A DNA stretch of 64,000 bases. Origin: Shewanella xiamenensis (GTDB lineage: Bacteria; Pseudomonadota; Gammaproteobacteria; Enterobacterales; Shewanellaceae). A program made the translations under genes and the position numbers. Below, piece after piece: positions 11,183-20,840 of this stretch. Position 1 is the stretch's first letter. Each line of letters opens with the position of its first letter. Location of the stretch: positions 185,496 to 249,495 of the forward strand of contig NZ_BMOP01000004.1 in the NCBI RefSeq assembly GCF_014647135.1, in the 5' to 3' direction. The notes under the pieces were generated by a model. The model was not told the DNA's origin. It did not search any database and worked only from the letters and a program-made list of their open reading frames with translations.

Positions 11183-11294
11183 TCGCCATAAGCATAAAGC
11201 CCGATTAGCGTTACACCTGAGTCGCGTTAAACCTGAGTCGCATTAAGACTCAAAGTAATAACTCATGTCTCGTCCTGGAATAAGTTAACGAAAT

Positions 11295-11320
11295 GCGGCT
11301 CCCATGGGAGCCGCTTTTTT
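11295..11320 (+). terminator. terminator of torECAD
   Basis: GCGGCTCC and GGAGCCGC form a perfect stem around CATG (11295-11314), followed by TTTTTT. Just upstream, a CTGAGTCGC unit is repeated twice at about 11218-11245. Confidence 0.85.
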
Positions 11321-11409
11321 ATCACTCGATTTGCATAGATTAGGCAAAATACATGCAGTTAAAAACGACTCACTAATAGAGTTAACGTCTTGTCGCGAAT
11401 CCTTTGCTG

Positions 11410-14400
11410 CTAATCCAGTGTTGCGAGCCACTGCTCAAGCGCTGTTATCGACGCCTGCCAGCAGGTGGTTAATTCAGCCACGGCTTTGCTATCCAATACA
11501 TTTTCCCCTGTGGTGTTTAGTGCTTTCTCCCACTGCTGACAACACTGGGTCAGTGCTTTTAGCCCCATACTGGCACTGCCGCCCTTAAGCGCGTGCAATA
11601 GTTTTGCGCCCTCGCTGATATGCGCCACATAGCTTAGCGCCGAGAGTTGCTCCATTTGCTCAGTACTGGATGTTCGATAGAGCGTCAACATATCACTCAC
11701 GGCTTTCACGCCTAAGACCTCAAGATCTTGCTGTAACTGTTTAAGATCTAACAAGGTTTCAGCTTGATGGTTATGGCAGGCCGGCTCAGCCTTATTTACC
11801 GATTGAAGCGATTGTGCCGAGTGCGGCGATGACTCACTTGGTGAAGCTGGTAGTGAAGCTGGCACACGCGCAACACCTAACCATTCTGTCAGGGTTTGCA
11901 GGCTCAAGGGTTTAGCTAACACAGTATCAAACCCAGCCTCCCGATAGAGGCTAAGATCCTCTGTCTGCATCTGCGCGGTAAAGGCGGCAAACTTCACCTT
12001 GTCATTGGCGAATAACGCCTTTAACTGGGGTAATAGGGTGAGTCCAGAGCCATCACTCAGCTGAATATCCAGCATCACGGCATCGAATGTCTTATCGCCA
12101 CTTACATGCGCTAGCGCCTGCTGGCAACTGACGGCCAAACTGGAACTGTGGCCTAAATGCGCCAAAAATCCCTGCGCGACCATGGCATTGACCTTGTTGT
12201 CTTCAATCACTAACACCCGCTGGGGATTAACACGCTTTTGCACCTGAGTTTGCGTATCTAATGCCTTATCACATTGGGTAAAGCTCAGCTCAAAACCAAA
12301 CTCACTGCCCTTGCCAGGTTCGCTCTTGACCCAAATTCCCAGCCCCTCGGCATCCATCAGTTCAACTAACTGTTTGCAGATGGCAAGCCCCAAACCTGTC
12401 CCACGGCTGCGCCCCTGATTAGGCAATACGCAGTAAGGCATAAATAATTGCTCGCGCACCTCGGGCGCAATCCCCACGCCGGTATCGGCCACCACAAAGG
12501 CCAACTTATCGCCTCGAACGCTGACATTCAGACTCACGCCGCCTTCGGGGGTGAATTTAATGCCGTTACCAATCAAGTTAAACAGCACTTGCCTCAGCTT
12601 AGGGCCATCGATATGAATACACGCGGGTAACTGGGGACGATTCAGCCTTAGGCTCAATCCTGCCAAATTAGCGCCCGCCACCATGATCGCCAGCACTTCA
12701 TCAAGCAAGGCGTTAATATCCGTTGGCCGCGGTTCATTGGTTAGATTGCCCTGCTCGAGGCGGGAGAAATCGAGAATATCGTTGAGCACAGTTTGCAGCA
12801 GCGTGCCGCTGTATTGCGACAGCGCGAGCATCTGTTGCTGCGCTGGCGGTAGCTGGCTATGGCCGAGCAAGGTAAGAGTCCCGAGTAAGCCGTTGAGCGG
12901 AGTGCGAATCTCATGGCTCATGGTCGCGAGAAATTGTGATTTTGCCTGACTCGCCTCCTCGGCAACGATTCTTGCCTTAGCGTGGCCTTTGGCCTCTGCA
13001 TCGAGTCGCAGGTTGGCTTCGGCCAATTCCTGCGTGCGCGTGGCCACGGTTTGTTCGAGGGCCTTTTTATGCTCGGTCAGCTCATCGGCGACCTGACGCA
13101 AATCCGTCTGTAATTTCAGGTTATGGGCGGTTTTTCGCTTAAATGCCTCGATGGCATTGGCCATGGCGGTCAACTCATCGTCACCGTGGGCATCGAGGCT
13201 CACATTGGTGTCCCCTAAACTTAAGCGCGACATGGCCTCGGTTGCCTGATTTAACCTCAAGGCAATGCCGCGATAGATCACCCGGTAAACCACCACACCG
13301 ATGATCACCAACATTAAGATGCCCGTGCCCCACAGCCCCAAGCGGGCGTAAGACAACTGCATTAAATAATCACTACGCGCCAGCTCCGCCCGCTGTTGCT
13401 GTTGATTAAGCGCACTATCCACCAGCGTATTGAGGCTATAGAGTTTTTCCGCTAACTCCTGCTGCTGCCGCTGTTGCCGCTGCAAACTTTGACTCAGTTC
13501 TCGCTGTAATTTAATAATTTTGGGGGTATGGAGAAGAACAGCCAGTTCCGCCTTTAGCGCATTGAGCCTGCCGGGATCGCGTATCAGCTCAGAAACTGTC
13601 GTTAGCGCCATTAAATCGATACCCACCTCTGCCGCAGGCGAATCTGTGTTTGCGCTTGATGCCTGATCGATAGCCGTCCCTTGTTTTGGATGATTCTGCG
13701 CCATGGGGTGCGATGATGCAGTGCTGGCAAAGGTTGCCAATAAACGGGGAACACTCAATTGCAGCTCGGACTGTAATTCAGATGCCTCAAATAACTGACT
13801 GAGCAGCGCAATTTGATGCACTAACTTGAGCGCGCGATTGAGCTGTTCTTGGATATCGAGCTCACGTTCAATCACATCATCAAGCAGTTGCCCACTGCGT
13901 TTATTCCCCGCCATATCCGGGTAGGCTTGGCTGAGTTTTGCTAAAATCGCCGAGTCGACTACCGCCAATTCGGATTGCAATAACTCAGAGGCATGGGCTG
14001 CGGCAAGTGATAACTCACGGGCCCTAAGCTGCAACTCATCGCCCAAGGTAATGCGCTGGCCCACACTCTTACCCAATAAGGTTAATTGCTCGATGATTTG
14101 CCCAGCTAATACGGATAAATGATTATCTTCGTTCACATCAAGTGTTAGTAACACTTTGATGCTATTTAACATTGTGGCGCTTTCAAGGCTGAGCTTACGG
14201 CCGATAAATTCCCGCTGCCGCTCATCCTCCACTTGGCCTAACTGGGTCACGCCATCGGATAAGGCATTAGAGGCCTGCACTAATTGGCGCGCGGCTTGAG
14301 AGGCGGGTAAGGATTCTTCATACAGATAACTGTCAGCCTGCTTGAGCCAATGTAAACTCAGGCTACCTAAGCTAACCAGTAGCAACAGCAATACCCCAAG

Positions 14401-14463
14401 CACACCGAAGGCGAGCATGAGTCTGCCGGTTAAACTACTTCGCGATAAAGATAAAGGCGCCAC
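11410..14463 (-). CDS. torS: TorS, hybrid sensor histidine kinase of TMAO response
   Basis: Domains in order: an N-terminal transmembrane helix, a long helical periplasmic region, a second helix near LWGTGILMLVIIGVVVY, HAMP, HisKA with TMSHEIRTPLNG (phospho-His about residue 515), HATPase (GNGIKF, GRGTGLGLAIC-like), a receiver with phospho-Asp in VMLDIQLSDGSG, and a C-terminal HPt with LLHALKGGSASMG. This His-Asp-His phosphorelay feeds TorR. I chose the GTG at 14461-14463 because GAAGGA lies 6 bases upstream; a TTG at 14518-14520 would add 19 residues and overlap the divergent torT start codon. It is transcribed opposite to torT. Confidence 0.93.
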   Translation of the reverse strand: MAPLSLSRSSLTGRLMLAFGVLGVLLLLLVSLGSLSLHWLKQADSYLYEESLPASQAARQLVQASNALSDGVTQLGQVEDERQREFIGRKLSLESATMLNSIKVLLTLDVNEDNHLSVLAGQIIEQLTLLGKSVGQRITLGDELQLRARELSLAAAHASELLQSELAVVDSAILAKLSQAYPDMAGNKRSGQLLDDVIERELDIQEQLNRALKLVHQIALLSQLFEASELQSELQLSVPRLLATFASTASSHPMAQNHPKQGTAIDQASSANTDSPAAEVGIDLMALTTVSELIRDPGRLNALKAELAVLLHTPKIIKLQRELSQSLQRQQRQQQELAEKLYSLNTLVDSALNQQQQRAELARSDYLMQLSYARLGLWGTGILMLVIIGVVVYRVIYRGIALRLNQATEAMSRLSLGDTNVSLDAHGDDELTAMANAIEAFKRKTAHNLKLQTDLRQVADELTEHKKALEQTVATRTQELAEANLRLDAEAKGHAKARIVAEEASQAKSQFLATMSHEIRTPLNGLLGTLTLLGHSQLPPAQQQMLALSQYSGTLLQTVLNDILDFSRLEQGNLTNEPRPTDINALLDEVLAIMVAGANLAGLSLRLNRPQLPACIHIDGPKLRQVLFNLIGNGIKFTPEGGVSLNVSVRGDKLAFVVADTGVGIAPEVREQLFMPYCVLPNQGRSRGTGLGLAICKQLVELMDAEGLGIWVKSEPGKGSEFGFELSFTQCDKALDTQTQVQKRVNPQRVLVIEDNKVNAMVAQGFLAHLGHSSSLAVSCQQALAHVSGDKTFDAVMLDIQLSDGSGLTLLPQLKALFANDKVKFAAFTAQMQTEDLSLYREAGFDTVLAKPLSLQTLTEWLGVARVPASLPASPSESSPHSAQSLQSVNKAEPACHNHQAETLLDLKQLQQDLEVLGVKAVSDMLTLYRTSSTEQMEQLSALSYVAHISEGAKLLHALKGGSASMGLKALTQCCQQWEKALNTTGENVLDSKAVAELTTCWQASITALEQWLATLD

Positions 14464-14519
14464 ACTTGTTCCTTCTGTTACAATGCCTTCGAAATGTTCA
14501 CTGTGGATGATACGAGACA

Positions 14520-15587
14520 ATGGGAAAATTTTGGCAAGCTTTGCTCACACTCACCACTTTTGGCCTGTTATGTTTATCGCCTGCCAATGCCAACAGCCAA
14601 ACTTGGCCATTAGAGCAACGCCATCCCTTTAATGCCAAAATTCAGCAGGCGCAGGCGCTTGATTATCATCCTCTCACTAAAGCTCAACAAGCTTGGCGTC
14701 TATGTGTCCTCGTCCCTCACCTGAAGGACGCTTATTGGATTGGCATCGATTATGGCCTAATCCAACATGCCAAATTCCTTGGCGTATCTTTAGATCTGTT
14801 CGAAGCGGGCAGCTACTACCATCAGGATAAGCAACTCGAACAGTTACGCACCTGCATGAGCGGTGACTACGACGCAATTTTACTCGGCGCAGTGAGCCCC
14901 AATCTGCTCGAACAGTTTTCCGAGCCGCTAACCAAACCCGTGCTCGCCTTAGTGAATAAACTTAATTCAGAACAAGTGCAGACCCATATCGGCGTTAACT
15001 GGTATCAAATGGGGCTAAGCGCGGGCCATTTTATTAAGGCGGATGCCAAGGCACATACGCCAACCCAGCCGACCACTTTGGCTCTCTTAGCCGGCCCCGA
15101 AAACCTCGGCGGCACCGATTTAGTAGAGCAAGGGATTCGTCATGCGCTTGAAGGTAGCAATGTTAGCATCAGTGCGATTCAGCACGCCGATAACAATCGC
15201 AATCTCTACCGCGATCAACTACAGATACTGCTAAAAGCCCAGCAGCCTAACTATATTCTAGGTAGTGCGGTGGCGATAGAAGCCGCCGTTAGCACCCTCA
15301 AACAAAAACAGCTGACACAAGATATCAAGCTGGTGAGCAGTTACTTATCCCCCGCGATTCTGCGCGGCTTGATGCGGCAAAAAGTGGTCTACAGCAATGA
15401 TGATTTGGTCGTGTTGCAGGGCAAACTCGCCATTGATGTTACGGTAAAACAGCTCGAAGGCGCCGCGCCTTTTGGCGATATAGGTCCAGCTATCGTTGAG
15501 CGCACCACCTCAAAAAATACCCTGTCGGCACTTGGCTTTAGCCTTGCCGAAGCGGATTTTTATCCCTTGTATCAAGTGCGCCCTTGA
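14520..15587 (+). CDS. torT: TorT, periplasmic TMAO-binding sensor protein
   Basis: The 355-residue periplasmic-binding-protein-like protein has a signal peptide (MGKFWQALLTLTTFG..., cleavage near Ala-Asn-Ala around residue 26). The ribose-binding-type fold shows in LCVLVPHLKDAYWIGIDYGL and LLAGPENLGGTDLVEQGIRHAL. TorT binds TMAO and presents the signal to the TorS sensor domain. It diverges from torS with no real intergenic space, so each gene's promoter probably lies within the other's 5' region. It converges on torR, whose stop is 28 bp away. Confidence 0.93.
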   Translation: MGKFWQALLTLTTFGLLCLSPANANSQTWPLEQRHPFNAKIQQAQALDYHPLTKAQQAWRLCVLVPHLKDAYWIGIDYGLIQHAKFLGVSLDLFEAGSYYHQDKQLEQLRTCMSGDYDAILLGAVSPNLLEQFSEPLTKPVLALVNKLNSEQVQTHIGVNWYQMGLSAGHFIKADAKAHTPTQPTTLALLAGPENLGGTDLVEQGIRHALEGSNVSISAIQHADNNRNLYRDQLQILLKAQQPNYILGSAVAIEAAVSTLKQKQLTQDIKLVSSYLSPAILRGLMRQKVVYSNDDLVVLQGKLAIDVTVKQLEGAAPFGDIGPAIVERTTSKNTLSALGFSLAEADFYPLYQVRP

Positions 15588-15615
15588 GCGCTTAACACAA
15601 GATCTAAGTTAGAGA

Positions 15616-16326
15616 TCAGTCATCCACCTTAGCGGCAAATAAATACCCCTCACCATGGACAGTGACAAAGAGCTCGGGATTGAGCTTATTACGTAGACGG
15701 CGGATAATAACATCTATGGTTCTGTCATTCACATCATGATTGCGATGACTGGTTTGCTGCATTAAGCGCTCGCGAGAAAGTACCTGCTGCGGATGCAAAG
15801 CAAAGGCGGTTAATAACTCAAATTCGGCCTTAGTGAGCTTGATAAGCTCCTCCCCTTGCCGCAGCTTACGACTATTTAATTCAAGCTGATAGCCTTCAAA
15901 ACTTATCAAATCATCGGGCTGTGATAATTCCTGCACTAGCGCCTGTTCGGCTTGTTTTACCAAAGAAATCCGCCAAAGCAGATTTTTTACCCTCACCAAT
16001 AGTTCCCGCAGTTCGAAGGGCTTAGTCACATAATCATCGGCGCCCATCTCCAGGCCAACGATTTTATCAATCGATTCATCACGGCCAGAGACTAAGATAA
16101 TCCCCACATGGGAGCGGCTGCGTAACTCGCGGGTTAAACTTAAGCCATCGACCCCAGGCAGGTTAATATCTAACATAATTAAATCGATATGTTGACGATT
16201 AAACTCGTACCACATTTGCTCGCCATCGGCAGCCTCAATCACACGATAACCTTCCTTTTCAAAGTATCCCTTCAATCGCGCACGAATAACCGCTTCATCA
16301 TCGACAACGAGCACACTATAGGCCAT
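15616..16326 (-). CDS. torR: TorR, OmpR-family response regulator
   Basis: The N-terminal receiver has DDEA (11-14 counted from the upstream TTG) and phospho-Asp in LIMLDINLPG. The C-terminal winged helix contains LTKAEFELLTAFALHPQQVLSRERLMQ and TIDVIIRRLRNKL. I place the start at the ATG complementary to 16324-16326, two codons inside a longer TTG frame. TorR activates torECAD. A double TTCATA box 34-52 bp upstream of its own start suggests autoregulation. Confidence 0.95.
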   Translation of the reverse strand: MAYSVLVVDDEAVIRARLKGYFEKEGYRVIEAADGEQMWYEFNRQHIDLIMLDINLPGVDGLSLTRELRSRSHVGIILVSGRDESIDKIVGLEMGADDYVTKPFELRELLVRVKNLLWRISLVKQAEQALVQELSQPDDLISFEGYQLELNSRKLRQGEELIKLTKAEFELLTAFALHPQQVLSRERLMQQTSHRNHDVNDRTIDVIIRRLRNKLNPELFVTVHGEGYLFAAKVDD

Positions 16327-16359
16327 GTTCAACTTCTCTTATTTTGCTTAACTGAATTA

Positions 16360-16387
16360 TTCATACTTTTTCATATTTGCATATGAA
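16360..16387 (-). promoter_or_regulatory. TorR box pair upstream of torR, overlapping an inverted repeat
   Basis: TTCATA at 16360-16365 and 16370-16375 repeats with a 10-bp period. The 19-mer TTCATACTTTTTCATATTT differs from the one upstream of torE at only two positions. The second half also pairs as TTCATAT (16370-16376) with ATATGAA (16381-16387). The coincidence at the two ends of the locus makes TorR binding likely, although the boxes are read on the strand opposite to torR. Confidence 0.65.
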
Positions 16388-16505
16388 GGAAAGGTAAAAT
16401 ATGCGATCTACATTACTTTATTGCACAAAAATCTGCCGAGCTTTTACACTCTCCTCAATATGACATATGCTTAGGCATATTGATTGGTGTGGGCGCTAAC
16501 AAACT

Positions 16506-16898
16506 ATGAAAGATAAAGAATTAGTGATTGATGAAAGACGACATTTTTCACGGATCCTCTTTGCCGCAAGTGCGTCAATACACCAAGGCGAAAAGCAATG
16601 GCAAACCTCAATATTGGATCTCAGCCTAAATGGCGCTTTAGTGGAAGAACCCGCAGGATTTAGCCATTCAGATGAGCCTATCATCCTTAACTTTACTCTG
16701 CAGGGCTCGGATATTGAGCTGCAAATGGAAACTGAGTTGGTGCATCAACGTAATCACCAACTAGGGCTTAAATGTAACATTATCGATGTCGACAGCATCA
16801 GCCACCTCAAACGCATCGTTGAGCTTAACTTAGGCGATGCCTCAATTCTGAACCGTGAATTGGCGCTCTTTGTCGAAAAACATCATTCCGCCGATTAA
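16506..16898 (+). CDS. single PilZ-domain protein (c-di-GMP receptor candidate)
   Basis: The 130-residue protein has the two PilZ ligand motifs: RRHFSR (RxxxR) near residues 11-16 and DLSLNG (D/NxSxxG) near 38-43. Almost the whole protein is the beta-barrel domain, so it presumably relays c-di-GMP to a partner. Start codon ATG follows a weak purine stretch. It is flanked by torR (divergent) and radA (convergent) and shares a bidirectional terminator with radA. Confidence 0.9.
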   Translation: MKDKELVIDERRHFSRILFAASASIHQGEKQWQTSILDLSLNGALVEEPAGFSHSDEPIILNFTLQGSDIELQMETELVHQRNHQLGLKCNIIDVDSISHLKRIVELNLGDASILNRELALFVEKHHSAD

Positions 16899-16902
16899 AC
16901 AC

Positions 16903-16932
16903 CACGGATAGTGATTGCACGGATAGTGATTG
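16903..16932. repeat. exact 15-bp tandem duplication
   Basis: CACGGATAGTGATTG occurs twice without a gap (16903-16917 and 16918-16932), directly after the PilZ stop codon. It looks like a recent slippage duplication; no function is evident. Confidence 0.8.
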
Positions 16933-16953
16933 GGTACGGGCTTGACTCCCGAG

Positions 16954-16990
16954 AAAAAACAAACAGCGCTTAAGGCGCTGTTTGTTTTTT
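16954..16990. terminator. bidirectional terminator between PilZ gene and radA
   Basis: AAACAGCGC (within 16954-16969) pairs perfectly with GCGCTGTTT (within 16975-16990) in a 16-bp stem with a 5-base loop. The A/T ends give a T tract on either strand. Confidence 0.88.
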
Positions 16991-16993
16991 AGA

Positions 16994-18358
16994 TTAGATT
17001 GCTTCAAGGGCTTCTGATAGCTTGGAAACGCCCACCACTTCCATTCCCACTGGCGGTTTTTTCGGCACGTTCGCTCGAGGTACTATTGCTCGTTTAAAAC
17101 CATGCTTAGCGGCTTCGACTAAACGTTCTTGCCCATTTGGCACAGGTCGAATTTCGCCAGATAAGCCCACTTCACCAAACACCACTAAATCACTCGGTAA
17201 AATATCGCCACGAAAACTCGATACCATAGCCAGTAGCAGGGTTAAGTCGGCACTGGTTTCGGTTACTTTAACCCCGCCGACCACGTTCACAAACACGTCC
17301 TGATCCGACATTTGTAAGCCACCGTGGCGATGCATCACCGCAAGCAACATGGCCAAACGGTTTGCATCCATCCCCACTGCCACGCGGCGCGGATTGGACA
17401 TGGCAGAATTATCCACCAGCACTTGCAGTTCAACCAGTAACGGGCGCGTACCTTCCCACACCACCATGACCAAGGAGCCCGAGGATTCTTCCTCGCCGCG
17501 GGAGAGGAAAATTGCTGATGGGTTAGCCACTTCCTTCAAGCCACGTTCCGTCATGGCAAATACGCCCAGCTCGTTGATCGCCCCGAAGCGGTTCTTGTGG
17601 GAGCGCAAAGTACGATAACGGCTGTCGCTATCCCCTTCAAACATCACCGAGCAATCGATACAGTGCTCGAGCACTTTTGGCCCGGCGAGGCTGCCATCTT
17701 TGGTGACATGACCCACCATAATAACAGCAATGCCATTTTGCTTGGCGAAACGGGTTAGATAGGAGGCTGATTCACGTACCTGCGACACGCTGCCGGGACT
17801 CGACGCTACATCGCTCATATGCATAACTTGAATAGAGTCGACAACGATGACTTTTGGCGATTCTTTCAGGGCGACTTCGCAGATCAGCTCCACACTGGTT
17901 TCGGATAACATCCTCAGTTTATTGGTCGGTAAGCCAAGACGATGGGCCCGCATCGCCACCTGTTGGAGCGATTCTTCCCCAGTAACATAAAGCGCGGGCA
18001 TTTGCTCGGCTAAATGACATAGGGTCTGAAGCAGCAAAGTACTCTTACCAGCTCCGGGATGGCCGCCAATCAAAATCGCCGATCCAGGCACAATGCCGCC
18101 TCCAAGTACCCGGTCGAGTTCACCAAAGTGGCTCACTATACGTGGCAAGGCATTGAGATCAATTTGGTCTAAGGTTTTGACTTCGCTACTGCCTGCACCA
18201 GCGTAACCGGCAAACTGAGTCCCCCGTCCGGGCGAGGCAGCACCTAAGCGCACTTCAGTTATCGTATTCCACTCGTGACAAGCACTGCATTGCCCTTGCC
18301 AACGGGGAAAATCCTGTCCACACTCATTGCACACGTACGCGGTTTTATTCTTTGCCAT
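16994..18358 (-). CDS. radA: RadA, DNA repair / branch-migration ATPase
   Basis: The 454-residue protein has an N-terminal C4 zinc finger (CNECGQDF...CSACHEW), Walker A GGHPGAGKST, the RadA-specific KNRFG motif and a C-terminal Lon-protease-like domain. It is a RecA-like ATPase that drives branch migration in recombinational repair. Enterics keep radA next to serB; here an alpha/beta hydrolase and a large PilZ gene separate them. It diverges from the PilZ gene at 18461. Confidence 0.97.
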   Translation of the reverse strand: MAKNKTAYVCNECGQDFPRWQGQCSACHEWNTITEVRLGAASPGRGTQFAGYAGAGSSEVKTLDQIDLNALPRIVSHFGELDRVLGGGIVPGSAILIGGHPGAGKSTLLLQTLCHLAEQMPALYVTGEESLQQVAMRAHRLGLPTNKLRMLSETSVELICEVALKESPKVIVVDSIQVMHMSDVASSPGSVSQVRESASYLTRFAKQNGIAVIMVGHVTKDGSLAGPKVLEHCIDCSVMFEGDSDSRYRTLRSHKNRFGAINELGVFAMTERGLKEVANPSAIFLSRGEEESSGSLVMVVWEGTRPLLVELQVLVDNSAMSNPRRVAVGMDANRLAMLLAVMHRHGGLQMSDQDVFVNVVGGVKVTETSADLTLLLAMVSSFRGDILPSDLVVFGEVGLSGEIRPVPNGQERLVEAAKHGFKRAIVPRANVPKKPPVGMEVVGVSKLSEALEAI

Positions 18359-18460
18359 AACTTATTAAAATCTGTATAAAATCAATTTAAGTAACTGTGA
18401 ATACTGCCGACATTAGACTAACACAGCACACATAAAATCAGCATTAGAAAAGACCACTAC

Positions 18461-20839
18461 ATGAGTTTAGATAACCATAGTGCACTCATAGAACAACTCA
18501 AGCCGCTGCTCATGGAACCTAACTTCCAGGAGATTTTCCAGCAGCTGACTGTCGATGAAAACAATTCCACCCGTTTTTTATTAAAAATGGAGTTGAATCG
18601 TTTAGCTTCGCCCTGCACGCGGATTATTGACCTTAGGGATAAGTCAGAGTTGCCCTGTAGTGAAGTCATGCTGGGTCAGCAGCGCCATTTTCTCGACGAG
18701 CCAGCTAAACATAGCCTGCAAGAGGCCATGTCCTTATACCGTAACAAATACACTTTAGGCGTATATGAATACGTCATCGCCGCCCATCAACTTCGGCGAC
18801 AAAAATTACGCCAGGTGACACAACAAAGCGATACCGCCGAACTCGAACCCTTTATGGTGCCAGGCGTTGTGCTCGGCAGTTATTTTAATCGCACTGAAGA
18901 GCGAATGAATTACAGTATCCGCATTGCCGTTTCCCAACCAGGCAGACCTGAAATGCCGGGGATCACCGTCGATTTATCCATTGGTGGTGCGCGCATTCGC
19001 TTGGCGGCGAATCATCCTTTTGACCTCGATAAACCGCTAAAGGTAAAGCTTCTCGAGCTAAGTGAAGAATATTATTACCCCGATCTACAACTTGGAGTCG
19101 ATTACCACATTGTTGATAGCCAAACTAATGGTGAATTTATTTGGTTAAGATTGAAGCGTATTGGTGGCACTGATGCGCTAGGCGAGATGCTGGGCAATTT
19201 GATTCGAGGCTATAAACTCCGTTATAAACTCGATGTTAATGACGTATTAGTAACCGCATCCGGCCTTGGATTCGAGCGTCATTATCTGCCGCATTTGCCA
19301 CATTTACCGTTATTTTTGAATCAACAAACCCAATCAATTAGCCATATGCTGCTGAGTCGAGATAATCAGCAGATAGTGCATTATTTTCAAGATGAGAACG
19401 ATATCAGTCAGTTACCAGCAATGCTGACATCAGCACGGCTTTCTGCGCTACTTAGCCATCCCGAAAATCCTGACTATGGGTTATTTTTTACGTTTACCTA
19501 CAACGCCCAAGGCTGCTTGTATTTTTATTCGGCTACCTTAGCCGAATTAAAAGCTAAAGGCTTGGTATCATTGTTTTTAGGTTTTGCTTCAACCAAACCA
19601 AGCTGGCGTATTTTCAAACTGGTTCCAGATAAAATTTACCATGCTAAAGGCTATCGCCGAGCGACATTACCGGGAGATGATGCTAAATACAGCCCGCTGG
19701 TGGAGCAACAATTAGCCCAGTTCAGCCATATGCTACAACTTATCGATCTGACCAACGAGGATGAAAGAGCGACCTATAAAGCCTGGCAAGACGATAGTAA
19801 TGCGAATGCGCTAAAAGCTTTCGGCCAGCAACGGCTCAGCACCCACCAAATCAAACCGATTGCAATGCAATTTAGTGAGCGGCGGCAGGAAGCACGCTTC
19901 GCCTTTAAAACCTTAGTCAATGTCTCGCAGGGAGGCCTAAAAGCAACAGGAATAACCTTAGATATCTCAGGTCGTGGCATGCAGCTCACACTCGACAATC
20001 CCACGGCGTTTGTAACCAATAAACCCTTAATGATCAGTTTACCTAAACTGCAAACCATTGCCGGCAAAACTCAACTCGAGAATTTACCCTACCGCTTAGT
20101 TCGAACCCGTAAGAATGGCGTCACGTTACATTTAGCCGCTGTCATGGGCCATACGCCCCATGTCGGTGTCGAGTTTTTAAACAAATTAATCGCCCACAAT
20201 AAAGAAAAGCTAGAACAACTCACTGAAAATAATAGTGAAGCAAACGAGCTTGCTGATGGACTTAAAAATATCCTATTACGCGAACTCCATTCTGTGCCCT
20301 ACTTTGTTGAAAAAACGACTAAATCAGCACAAGTGGCTTGCTTAGGCGTCAGTACTGAACATGATGAAATTAGTGATATTTTTGCCGCAGGTTCTTCAGA
20401 TACGTTGCAATATAACCTCGCTCCGCTGCTCAAGGATGGTTTTTTTAAACGGGATATTCTCGAGCCCATCCGCCAAATGAAACCCCAGCAGGATATGGAT
20501 TTTATTGAAGTCTTTATTCAACTGACGCGTCAGTCTCGCGGCCGATTCCATTTAAAATGTATACCCGCTATTGAAGTCGGTGATGCTCAAGCTAAAGTCG
20601 CATTTATCACCCAAAGTAAATTGGCTGGACGCTTTATGGCGCTACGAATTTATCGAGGTGCCACCGAAAAACCGGATATGGGGTATCTGCGCCGCGAATT
20701 GGAATATATCAATATCCATGCAAATCACAGGGCAAAACAACTTGAAGATCAGCTCTGGCGCATTATCGGTGTAGGTGAATTGCTGGATATCACCCAAGAA
20801 GTGGAATTAAGATACCCAGTGTTACATAAACAGGCCTAA
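18461..20839 (+). CDS. large protein with two PilZ domains
   Basis: The 792-residue protein has no obvious signal peptide or membrane span. A first PilZ-like segment lies near residues 145-250 (RTEERMNYSIRIAVS, then DLSIGGARIRL). A second lies near 465-590 (RRQEARFAFKTLVNVS, then LDISGRGMQLTL). The N-terminal 100 residues and the middle and C-terminal parts match no domain I know. Duplicate PilZ modules suggest c-di-GMP binding at two sites or one degenerate site. Its stop codon is one base from that of the convergent hydrolase gene, with no terminator between them. Confidence 0.85.
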   Translation: MSLDNHSALIEQLKPLLMEPNFQEIFQQLTVDENNSTRFLLKMELNRLASPCTRIIDLRDKSELPCSEVMLGQQRHFLDEPAKHSLQEAMSLYRNKYTLGVYEYVIAAHQLRRQKLRQVTQQSDTAELEPFMVPGVVLGSYFNRTEERMNYSIRIAVSQPGRPEMPGITVDLSIGGARIRLAANHPFDLDKPLKVKLLELSEEYYYPDLQLGVDYHIVDSQTNGEFIWLRLKRIGGTDALGEMLGNLIRGYKLRYKLDVNDVLVTASGLGFERHYLPHLPHLPLFLNQQTQSISHMLLSRDNQQIVHYFQDENDISQLPAMLTSARLSALLSHPENPDYGLFFTFTYNAQGCLYFYSATLAELKAKGLVSLFLGFASTKPSWRIFKLVPDKIYHAKGYRRATLPGDDAKYSPLVEQQLAQFSHMLQLIDLTNEDERATYKAWQDDSNANALKAFGQQRLSTHQIKPIAMQFSERRQEARFAFKTLVNVSQGGLKATGITLDISGRGMQLTLDNPTAFVTNKPLMISLPKLQTIAGKTQLENLPYRLVRTRKNGVTLHLAAVMGHTPHVGVEFLNKLIAHNKEKLEQLTENNSEANELADGLKNILLRELHSVPYFVEKTTKSAQVACLGVSTEHDEISDIFAAGSSDTLQYNLAPLLKDGFFKRDILEPIRQMKPQQDMDFIEVFIQLTRQSRGRFHLKCIPAIEVGDAQAKVAFITQSKLAGRFMALRIYRGATEKPDMGYLRRELEYINIHANHRAKQLEDQLWRIIGVGELLDITQEVELRYPVLHKQA

Positions 20840-20840
20840 C

